Shown here piece after piece: positions 1 through 4,938 of a DNA stretch of 6,450 nucleotides. The notes beneath the pieces were generated by a model that saw only the letters and a list, made by a program, of their open reading frames with translations, did not search any database and was not told the origin of the DNA. Origin of the DNA: an uncultured Oscillospiraceae bacterium (GTDB taxonomy: Bacteria > Bacillota_A > Clostridia > Oscillospirales > Oscillospiraceae). Numbering within the stretch: position 1 is the first letter of the stretch; each line of letters begins with the position of its first letter. A program made the position numbers and the translations under genes. The DNA is taken from NCBI GenBank assembly GCA_900770015.1, contig CAAGIU010000258.1, positions 1 through 6,450 on the forward strand. The letters run 5' to 3'.

Positions 1-384
1 GTTATCGACGCTGCCGGCAAGCCCCTGGGCCGCACTGCCGTCACCGCCGCCAACCTGCTGCGCGGCAAGCACAAGGTCGATTTTACTCCCAACGTTGACT
101 GCGGTGACAATGTCATCATCATCAACACCGACAAGGCTGTTCTGACCGGTAAGAAGGCCGAGCAGAAGGTCTACTACCGTGTTTCCGGCTGGATCGGCGG
201 CCTGAAGGAGACCAAGGCTCGTACCATGATGGAGAACCGCTCCGACTACGCCATGGAAGTTGCTGTCAAGGGCATGCTGCCCAAGAACACTCTGGGCCGT
301 AGCTGCATGACCCGTCTGCACCTGTACAAGGGTGCTGAGCATCCTCATGCTGCCCAGAAGCCCGAAGCCTGGACTCTGGACTAA
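1..384 (+). CDS. rplM: 50S ribosomal protein L13 (5' end outside window)
   Basis: The reading frame is open from base 1 and ends at TAA 382-384, giving 127 residues. L13 is usually about 142-145 residues, so roughly 15-18 N-terminal residues lie upstream. L13 is an early-assembly protein of the large subunit and binds 23S rRNA. Family landmarks seen: a GKHK segment followed by GDNVIIINTDK, TGKK, a YYR...GGLKE stretch, the VKGMLPKN-LGR block and the C-terminal YKGAEHPHAAQKPE block. One oddity is that the usual YYRHxGxPGG segment reads YYRVSGWIGG here, lacking the common His and Pro. The frame is otherwise intact and rich in C-ending codons, as expected for a highly expressed gene. It lies 16 bases before rpsI, the classic L13-S9 operon order in bacteria. 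Confidence 0.97.
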   Translation, partial: VIDAAGKPLGRTAVTAANLLRGKHKVDFTPNVDCGDNVIIINTDKAVLTGKKAEQKVYYRVSGWIGGLKETKARTMMENRSDYAMEVAVKGMLPKNTLGRSCMTRLHLYKGAEHPHAAQKPEAWTLD

Positions 385-386
385 TT

Positions 387-391
387 GGAGG
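387..391 (+). promoter_or_regulatory. Shine-Dalgarno site of rpsI
   Basis: GGAGG lies 9 bases before the ATG at 401, directly after the rplM stop. It fixes the rpsI start, and no promoter is visible in the 16-base gap, consistent with co-transcription. Confidence 0.9.
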
Positions 392-400
392 TAACATACT

Positions 401-805
401 ATGTACGAGAGCAAGAAGAAGTATTTTTACGGCACCGGCCGTCGTAAGTCCAGCATCGCCCGCGTTCGCGTTTACGAGACCGGCACCGGCTCCATTGTCA
501 TCAATGGCCGTGACATCGACGAGTATTTCGGCCTGGAGACCCTGAAGCTGATCGTCCGTCAGCCTCTGGCTACCACCGACCTGCTGGGCAAGGTTGATAT
601 CGTTGTTTCCGTCGCCGGCGGCGGCGTTTCCGGTCAGGCCGGCGCTATCCGCCACGGCATTTCCCGCGCTCTGGTCACCCTGAATCCCGAGTACCGCGCC
701 GCTCTGAAGGCCGCTGGCTTCATGACCCGTGACCCCAGAATGAAGGAAAGAAAGAAGTACGGTCTGAAGGCCGCCCGTCGCGCACCTCAGTTCTCCAAGA
801 GATAA
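401..805 (+). CDS. rpsI: 30S ribosomal protein S9
   Basis: This 134-residue protein matches the usual S9 length (about 130). S9 belongs to the small-subunit head, and its C-terminal tail reaches the P site, where the terminal SKR contacts the initiator/P-site tRNA anticodon loop. Visible landmarks are the N-terminal [13 protein letters not shown], the S9 signature [19 protein letters not shown] at residues 73-91, and the basic tail from about residue 108 ([13 protein letters not shown]) ending in RAPQFSKR. The ATG has a GGAGG 9 bases upstream. It is the second gene of the rplM-rpsI unit and is followed 30 bases later by a strong terminator. The gene is complete, with no anomaly. The sequence immediately behind its 3' end carries an unusual repeat array. 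Confidence 0.99.
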   Translation: MYESKKKYFYGTGRRKSSIARVRVYETGTGSIVINGRDIDEYFGLETLKLIVRQPLATTDLLGKVDIVVSVAGGGVSGQAGAIRHGISRALVTLNPEYRAALKAAGFMTRDPRMKERKKYGLKAARRAPQFSKR

Positions 806-812
806 AAGGTCA

Positions 813-831
813 CGAAATATTCAGTATTTCG
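813..831 (+). other. small hairpin in rpsI 3' untranslated region
   Basis: CGAAATA (813-819) pairs with TATTTCG (825-831) around a 5-base loop, just after the rpsI stop and four bases before the main terminator stem. It may help protect the mRNA end or be part of the terminator. No function can be shown from sequence. Confidence 0.45.
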
Positions 832-834
832 GTC

Positions 835-876
835 AAACACCCAAGAATTTCCCGAAATTCTTGGGTGTTTTCTTTT
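835..876 (+). terminator. intrinsic terminator of rplM-rpsI
   Basis: A perfect 16-bp stem (835-850 with 855-870) closes over the tetraloop CCCG and runs into a T-rich tail, TTTTCTTTTAT. It ends the ribosomal protein operon 30 bases after the rpsI stop. Confidence 0.93.
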
Positions 877-925
877 ATACAAATGTCCCAATCTGTACCA
901 GTCTGTTGGAAAGAATTCCAGTTTA

Positions 926-988
926 TTGAGGTTACTTTGAGGTTACCAGACCGTTTCCGGCTACGTTTGAGGTTACTTTTGAGGTTAC
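926..988 (+). repeat. array of TTGAGGTTAC direct repeats
   Basis: Four exact copies of the 10-mer TTGAGGTTAC lie at 926-935, 937-946, 967-976 and 979-988, all in one orientation. A degenerate copy (TTCCGGCTAC, 7 of 10 matching) sits at 955-964. Start-to-start spacings are 11, 18, 12 and 12 bases, so most units sit about one helical turn apart. Short, same-strand, helically phased repeats suggest cooperative binding of one DNA-binding protein, for example arm-type sites of a tyrosine integrase or iterons of a regulator. No integrase or replication gene is present, so this is inference. The copies are too short and too closely spaced for a CRISPR array. Confidence 0.8.
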
Positions 989-1047
989 TAAAAATGAGTG
1001 CAAAAAGTTCGGTATTCCCATATTCGTTAGAATATAACAGGTATCGT

Positions 1048-1053
1048 TATAAT
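1048..1053 (+). promoter_or_regulatory. possible -10 element (weak promoter)
   Basis: A perfect TATAAT hexamer lies here, but no good -35 is found 16-18 bases upstream. A second -10-like hexamer, TATAAC, is at 1033-1038 with TTCGGT (1008-1013) at a 19-base spacing. Either could start a short transcript ending at the terminator at 1132-1167. Only the upstream one would include the whole foldable element at 1055-1114. Confidence 0.3.
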
Positions 1054-1054
1054 C

Positions 1055-1114
1055 TACCAATCTCCAGACTAACCGCCTCTAGGCTGTTAGAATACAGCGG
1101 AAGGAGCGTTGGTA
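1055..1114 (+). ncRNA. candidate structured small RNA element
   Basis: Segment 1055-1061 pairs with 1108-1114 (TACCAA/TTGGTA plus a T-G wobble). After a bulged C (1107) the helix continues as CTCC (1062-1065) with GGAG (1103-1106), about 11 bp in all. Inside it a hairpin forms: CTAAC (1069-1073) pairs with GTTAG (1086-1090), there is a C-T mismatch, and GCC (1075-1077) pairs with GGC (1082-1084) around TCTA. A 12-base unpaired strand (1091-1102) completes an asymmetric internal loop. An intrinsic terminator follows 18 bases later. The pairing was found by eye and matches no riboswitch or RNA family I recognise. The strand is assumed from the T tract of the terminator, and it could instead be a DNA-level inverted repeat. 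Confidence 0.35.
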
Positions 1115-1131
1115 TTACATATGTGAAAGAA

Positions 1132-1167
1132 GCATAGAGCGGTTCTGTCCGTTCTGTGCTTTCTTTT
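1132..1167 (+). terminator. intrinsic terminator with no obvious gene upstream
   Basis: An 11-bp stem (1132-1142 with 1149-1159, including two G-T wobbles) closes over a 6-base loop and is followed by TTTCTTTT. The left flank GAAAGAA would give a T-rich tail on the other strand, so it may work in both directions. The rpsI operon is already terminated at 835-876, so this implies a separate short transcript from the gap, or a relic of one. Confidence 0.7.
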
Positions 1168-1177
1168 GAAATCATCA

Positions 1178-1315
1178 TTATCCGGCTTCCTGAACTGCTG
1201 CGATGATCTCTTCAGCGGAGGCAGTTTGCAGACCGCGCAGTACTTTATTCGGAAACGAAAGAAATAAGGAATGGCTTTTTGTAGGGCGGATCGCAGGGAT
1301 TTCCCACCTGCAAGT
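1178..1315 (-). pseudogene. possible decayed protein C-terminus, unidentified
   Basis: On the minus strand, 45 codons are open between an in-frame TGA (1316-1318) and TAA (1178-1180). The second half reads like a real protein end: LRGLQTASAEEIIAAVQEAG before the stop, an acidic amphipathic helix with Gln and Ala. No ATG, GTG or TTG start exists in the frame. The first part is less protein-like, and another frame starts with an ATG at 1319 and stops after 24 residues at 1245. I do not recognise the family. It may be the remnant of a gene lost from this gap, or chance. Confidence 0.25.
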
Positions 1316-1344
1316 TCATAAAATGTTCATGAACGGATCATGAT
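1314..1344 (+). promoter_or_regulatory. operator-like palindrome cluster upstream of cardiolipin synthase
   Basis: GTTCAT occurs at 1314-1319 and again at 1325-1330. The second copy is part of the perfect 10-bp palindrome GTTCATGAAC (1325-1334), and the 8-bp palindrome ATCATGAT (1337-1344) follows two bases later. The cluster covers the place where a -35 would lie, just before the extended -10 at 1349-1357, a typical position for a repressor or activator site. The binding protein is unknown. Confidence 0.4.
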
Positions 1345-1348
1345 TTGC

Positions 1349-1357
1349 TGCTATCAT
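1349..1357 (+). promoter_or_regulatory. extended -10 promoter of cardiolipin synthase gene
   Basis: TG-C-TATCAT forms an extended -10. The -35 region is poor; the best match, TTCATG at 1326-1331, is 20 bases away. This suggests reliance on the TG extension or on an activator. Expected start is near 1364, leaving a leader of about 50 bases. Confidence 0.5.
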
Positions 1358-1378
1358 AAATGTCGAAATAACAAGAAA

Positions 1379-1405
1379 CTTGCCGTGGCAGCAAGCTGCC
1401 GGAGG
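1379..1405 (+). promoter_or_regulatory. leader hairpins abutting the Shine-Dalgarno site
   Basis: GGAGG (1401-1405) lies 8 bases before the ATG at 1414 and decides the start. Directly against it is a hairpin, GGCAG (1387-1391) with CTGCC (1396-1400). A competing hairpin, CTTGC (1379-1383) with GCAAG (1391-1395), cannot form at the same time. A small translational effect is conceivable but unproven. Confidence 0.4.
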
Positions 1406-1413
1406 AACAGATC

Positions 1414-2994
1414 ATGCCGAATGAAACAGAAGAAAACAAGGGCCTCAGATTGCTCAAAAAGGGACAGAAGGGCATCATTCATGCCATTTTCAGCCGTCTT
1501 GGGATTATTTTGCTGCTGCTGATTCTTCAGATCCTTTTTCTGGTCGGTGTATTTTACTGGTTTGGCGACCTGGTGCCGCATTTCTGGGGCGGCACAATCC
1601 TGTTTTCTGCCTGCATGGTGCTTTATCTGATTAACAGCAGGATCGATCCCACAGCAAAGATCACATGGCTCATTGTTATTATGCTGATGCCGATTTTCGG
1701 CGCATTGCTTTTCTGGTTTACACAGAGCGAGTTGGGACATCGGGCGCTGAAATCCAGAGTGGATCAGTTGATTCAGCAGACCAATACCCTCGTCCCGCAG
1801 GACCCGGATACATTGGAGCATCTGAAGGAGGAGGCGCCCGGGGCAGCGGGTCTTGCAGCCTACTTCAACCGGACGGGATGCCACCCGGTATATGAGAATA
1901 CTTCCGTTACCTATTTTCCCATGGGCGAAGACAAGTGGACGGAGATGCTGCGCCAGTTGGAGCAGGCGCAGCACTTCATCTATATGGAGTATTTTATCGT
2001 GGATGAAGGATTGATGTGGGGCAAAATCCTGGAGATCCTTGCCAGAAAGGCAAAGGAAGGGGTGGACGTCCGGGTTTTGTATGATGGGACCTGCGAGTTT
2101 ACCACCCTGCCCCATGATTATCCGAAGCGGCTTCAGGCGCTGGGAATCCAGTGCAGAATGTTTGCACGGGTGATTCCCATGGTTTCCACCCATTATAACT
2201 ATCGGGATCATCGGAAGATCCTCGTCATTGACGGGCATACGGCCTTCAATGGCGGTGTCAATCTGGCGGATGAATACATCAATCATATTCAGAAGTTTGG
2301 GCATTGGAAGGACACGGCTGTCATGCTGAAAGGAGAAGCGGTTCGCAGTTTTACGTTGATGTTCCTGCAAATGTGGAATGTTACAGAAAAGCAGCCCCAA
2401 TTTGACAGCATACAGCAATATCCTGCAATCTCCCAGCCGAAGGCTGATGGCTATGTGATTCCCTACGGCGACTGCCCGCTGGACCATGACAAGGTTGGTG
2501 AGCGTGTATATATGGATATTCTCAACCGGGCAACAAAGTATGTCCATATCATGACGCCCTATCTGATTCTGGACGGCGAAATGGAGACGGCATTGTGCTT
2601 TGCGGCCGAACGCGGCGTGGAGGTCAAGCTGATCCTGCCGGGGATTCCCGATAAAAACGCGCCCTATGCCCTGGCAAAAATGCACTACGCCTCCCTTCTG
2701 GATTCCGGCGTGCAGATTTATGAATATACCCCCGGATTTGTCCATGCAAAGGTCTTTGCCAGCGATGACAAGGAAGCTGTGGTGGGAACCATCAATCTGG
2801 ATTACCGCAGCCTGTATCACCATTTTGAGTGTGCAACCTGGATGTATGGTGTCCCCTGCATCGGGGAAATCGAAGAGGACTTTGAATCAACGCTTCTGAA
2901 GTGCCGAAAGGTGACGAAAGACACGATCTGGCAGGGACACAAAATGCTCAGACCGCTGGGGTATCTGCTGAAGGTGCTGGCGCCTCTGATGTAA
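1414..2994 (+). CDS. cls: cardiolipin synthase (phospholipase D family)
   Basis: This 526-residue protein joins two phosphatidylglycerol molecules into cardiolipin plus glycerol at the cytoplasmic membrane. The N-terminus is cytosolic and basic, followed by three hydrophobic segments at about residues 22-49, 55-73 and 82-102. Two phospholipase D HKD motifs form the active site: H266, K268, D273 (HRKILVID, followed by FNGGVNLADEYI) and H444, K446, D451 (HAKVFASD, followed by GTINLDYRS). E472 matches the conserved glutamate after the second motif. The bacterial Cls architecture (membrane anchor, then two PLD halves) is complete, and the length is normal to slightly long for clostridial members. 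It is a single-gene unit with its own promoter region and terminator. Which paralogue it represents cannot be told, and an alternative phospholipid acceptor is possible for this family. Confidence 0.95.
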   Translation: MPNETEENKGLRLLKKGQKGIIHAIFSRLGIILLLLILQILFLVGVFYWFGDLVPHFWGGTILFSACMVLYLINSRIDPTAKITWLIVIMLMPIFGALLFWFTQSELGHRALKSRVDQLIQQTNTLVPQDPDTLEHLKEEAPGAAGLAAYFNRTGCHPVYENTSVTYFPMGEDKWTEMLRQLEQAQHFIYMEYFIVDEGLMWGKILEILARKAKEGVDVRVLYDGTCEFTTLPHDYPKRLQALGIQCRMFARVIPMVSTHYNYRDHRKILVIDGHTAFNGGVNLADEYINHIQKFGHWKDTAVMLKGEAVRSFTLMFLQMWNVTEKQPQFDSIQQYPAISQPKADGYVIPYGDCPLDHDKVGERVYMDILNRATKYVHIMTPYLILDGEMETALCFAAERGVEVKLILPGIPDKNAPYALAKMHYASLLDSGVQIYEYTPGFVHAKVFASDDKEAVVGTINLDYRSLYHHFECATWMYGVPCIGEIEEDFESTLLKCRKVTKDTIWQGHKMLRPLGYLLKVLAPLM

Positions 2995-3000
2995 ACAGAA

Positions 3001-3048
3001 AAACGCATTCACCCTATGGCAGCAGCCGGTGAATGCGTTTGTTTTGTG
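3001..3048 (+). terminator. intrinsic terminator of cls
   Basis: A perfect 13-bp stem (3001-3013 with 3028-3040) encloses a 14-base loop, within which GGC/GCC (3018-3020, 3025-3027) can pair. The tail is TTTGTTTTGT. It starts 6 bases after the cls stop. The A-rich left flank would allow termination from the other strand too. Confidence 0.9.
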
Positions 3049-3059
3049 TCGAAGAGATG

Positions 3060-3088
3060 TTGTAAAAAGCGCGGAATTGTGATAGTAT
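3060..3088 (+). promoter_or_regulatory. promoter of the GH13 gene
   Basis: TTGTAA (3060-3065), a 17-base spacer and TAGTAT (3083-3088), with TG at 3080-3081 extending the -10. The -10 overlaps the in-frame ATG at 3087, so transcription should start near 3095 and that ATG would not be in the mRNA. Confidence 0.65.
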
Positions 3089-3119
3089 GAACAGAAAACT
3101 GATCTATGGGAGAATCTCT

Positions 3120-4835
3120 ATGAATCTTGCAGCAATTCGGCATTTCAGCACCTCCCGGGACTGCTATTGCCTCAATCCCGGTCATTTTCTATTCCGCATT
3201 CAGGCGGCAAAGGAGGATCTGGCAGCGGTTATTCTGCATTATCAGGACAAAAACATTCCCCTGCGCATTATGGACACCCGTGCCCAAATCGCAATGCAGG
3301 TGGCGGCCAGGGACACACGGCTGGATTATTGGGAAACGGAACTGACCATTGATGTGCTGTGCCTGCGCTATTGGTTTGAACTGGTGGATACGCAGGGAAA
3401 TACCGTATTCTATTCCAATTACGTTTTTTCCGACAAGCCTTTTGAAGATATTGACGAGATGTTTGACTGCCCCCAGAACCTGCGGGAGGAAGAACGCTTT
3501 GCAACGCCTGGGTGGGCGGAGAATAAGGTTGTCTATCAGATCTTCCCTTCCCGGTTTGCCAGCAGCCGGGAGGTTCCCGATGCGCTTTGGTACAAAGAAC
3601 CCATCAGCTTCCGGGATAACCTGCATGGTGATCTGCGGGGTATCATCACCCATCTGGATCATCTTCGGGAGCTTGGGGTGGATATCCTCTACATGACGCC
3701 CATTTTCCGCTCGGATTCCTGCCACAAGTATGACACGATTGATTATTATACCATAGACCCATCCTTCGGAACCAAAGAGGATTTGCAGGAATTGGTGGAA
3801 AAAGCCCATGAGATGGGAATGCGGGTGATTCTGGACGGGGTGTTCAATCATACATCTCGGGAGTTTTTTGCTTTTGCGGATATCCAAAAAAACGAATGGA
3901 ATTCCAAATACCTGGACTGGTATTTTATTGAGGGTTTTCCGCTCAGGGCAAATTATGGGGAAAAGCCCAACTTCAAGTCCTTTGCCTATTATGGCGGTAT
4001 GCCCAAGCTGAATGTAAAAAACCCGGAAGTCACCCGGTATATCCTTGATGTTGCCCTGTATTGGCTCCGGGAGTGCCATATCGATGGCTGGAGACTGGAT
4101 GTGGGAGATGAAATCAGTCACCGGTTTTGGCGAAAATTCCGGGAAGCGGTAAAGGCGGAGTTTCCGGATGCTCTGATTGTGGGAGAAATCTGGCATTACG
4201 CGGAGGATTTTCTTCAGGGCGATGAATGGGATACGGTTATGAATTATCCCTTCTATCAGAATGTGATCCGTCTGGTTGCAAAAGAAGAAATCGGCGTCTC
4301 GGAATTCGCCGGCAATCTTGGCTTCCTGAGGGGGCAGATGCACCGCAGGGTCTATCCCCTTTTGTGGAATCTGGTGGACAGCCATGACACGCCGAGGCTG
4401 CTGCACCAATGCGGCGGCAGCAAACAGAAAATGAAGCTGGCAGCGGCGTTGCAGCTTCTTCTGCCGGGTATGCCGATGATCTATTACGGGGACGAGTATG
4501 CCATGGACGGCGGGCAGGACCCGGACTGCCGCCGGGGAATGCTCTGGGATCCGAAGCGGCAGGATGCCGGAATGTTTGCATGGTATCAGAATCTGATCCG
4601 GGTCAGGAAGCAATACCCGCAGATCCTTGGCAGCGGCGTGAAGGAATATATAGACGAAAACAAGAGCCTTCTGATACGCAGCACAGAAGTAAACGGACAC
4701 AAAATCCTGCTGGTTTTCCACGGCGGAAGCGGAGAGGTTTCCATGGAAGGCTATGCCGGGCATATAGAGTGCATCACGAGGTCGGTATTCTCCGGTACAC
4801 TGGGAAGCTGGGAAGCCGCTGTATTTGCGGATTGA
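3120..4835 (+). CDS. GH13 alpha-glucan hydrolase, cyclomaltodextrinase/neopullulanase type
   Basis: This 571-residue enzyme probably cleaves alpha-1,4 bonds in cyclodextrins, maltodextrins or pullulan. No signal peptide is seen, so it likely acts in the cytoplasm on imported oligosaccharides. An N-terminal beta-rich domain (about residues 1-125, CBM34-like) precedes the (beta/alpha)8 barrel. GH13 motifs, numbered from this start: DGVFNH 239-244, GWRLDVGDE with nucleophile D327, GEIW with acid/base E356, and SHD with D423. MPKLN (294-298) is the signature of the neopullulanase/maltogenic amylase subfamily (GH13_20). GMPMIYYGDE is at 450-459, and a short C-terminal beta domain follows. The start at 3120 is preferred over the in-frame ATG at 3087: GGGAG (3108-3112) lies 7 bases upstream, and the promoter -10 overlaps 3087. 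Hydrolysis versus transglycosylation cannot be told from sequence. No transporter or regulator gene is adjacent. Confidence 0.92.
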   Translation: MNLAAIRHFSTSRDCYCLNPGHFLFRIQAAKEDLAAVILHYQDKNIPLRIMDTRAQIAMQVAARDTRLDYWETELTIDVLCLRYWFELVDTQGNTVFYSNYVFSDKPFEDIDEMFDCPQNLREEERFATPGWAENKVVYQIFPSRFASSREVPDALWYKEPISFRDNLHGDLRGIITHLDHLRELGVDILYMTPIFRSDSCHKYDTIDYYTIDPSFGTKEDLQELVEKAHEMGMRVILDGVFNHTSREFFAFADIQKNEWNSKYLDWYFIEGFPLRANYGEKPNFKSFAYYGGMPKLNVKNPEVTRYILDVALYWLRECHIDGWRLDVGDEISHRFWRKFREAVKAEFPDALIVGEIWHYAEDFLQGDEWDTVMNYPFYQNVIRLVAKEEIGVSEFAGNLGFLRGQMHRRVYPLLWNLVDSHDTPRLLHQCGGSKQKMKLAAALQLLLPGMPMIYYGDEYAMDGGQDPDCRRGMLWDPKRQDAGMFAWYQNLIRVRKQYPQILGSGVKEYIDENKSLLIRSTEVNGHKILLVFHGGSGEVSMEGYAGHIECITRSVFSGTLGSWEAAVFAD

Positions 4836-4873
4836 GGCCGCTGGGACAGCCTGCGGAAAACAAGCCGCGGCGG

Positions 4874-4901
4874 TTGCGTTTTATTCAATTGGTGCTATAA
4901 T
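4874..4901 (+). promoter_or_regulatory. consensus extended -10 promoter of tldD-tldE
   Basis: TTGCGT (4874-4879), a 16-base spacer and a perfect TATAAT (4896-4901), preceded by TGC to form an extended -10. Start is expected near 4908, leaving a leader of about 31 bases before the ATG at 4939. This is the best promoter in the window. Confidence 0.8.
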
Positions 4902-4938
4902 TTCAGTATCTGAATTTCATGGAAAGGATGGCGTAAAT

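Larger units (their letters stand above)
806..1413. other. 608-bp intergenic gap between rpsI and cls
   Basis: No convincing complete gene lies here. The plus-strand frame at 865-1137 gives a low-complexity, Arg/Leu-rich translation driven by the repeat array, and it has no ribosome binding site. Contents in order: rpsI terminator, TTGAGGTTAC array, GTTAGAATA direct repeats at 1026-1034 and 1086-1094 exactly 60 bases apart, foldable element, second terminator, possible minus-strand coding relic, and the cls control region. It is clearly more AT-rich at 865-1060 than the flanking genes, which suits a former insertion or a regulatory region. Confidence 0.7.

Noticed and set aside
926..988. Repeat array as a CRISPR
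   Set aside because: Units are 10 bases with gaps of 1-20 bases, no spacers of uniform length and no cas genes.
1055..1114. tRNA or tRNA-like fold
   Set aside because: There is one hairpin inside one helix, no cloverleaf, no GTTC T-loop at the right place and no discriminator/CCA context.
865..1137. Plus-strand open frame of 90 codons in the rpsI-cls gap
   Set aside because: The translation is a run of Arg and Leu produced by the TTGAGGTTAC repeats. It begins inside the rpsI terminator, has no ribosome binding site and resembles no known protein.
1101..1137. AAGGAG (1101-1106) as ribosome binding site for a leader peptide
   Set aside because: The ATG at 1121 is 14 bases away and is followed at once by TGA. 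The overlapping GTG frame gives only four residues.
1354..2823. Long antisense open frames opposite cls, the GH13 gene (3189-4763) and tldD (4948-6345)
   Set aside because: Each mirrors a gene with clear family motifs and catalytic residues. The antisense translations are His/Gln-rich, match nothing, and lack their own initiation signals.
3087..3119. ATG 3087 as the GH13 start
   Set aside because: No ribosome binding site, and the -10 of the likely promoter overlaps it. ATG 3120 has GGGAG at good spacing.
1414..4835. cls and the GH13 gene as one operon
   Set aside because: A perfect 13-bp terminator and a separate promoter lie between them.
4836..4882. GC-rich stretch after the GH13 stop as an intrinsic terminator
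   Set aside because: Pairing (for example CCG 4865-4867 with CGG 4871-4873 and CAA with TTG) is broken by bulges, and the T tail overlaps the tldD -35. It may stop some transcripts but is not a clear terminator.
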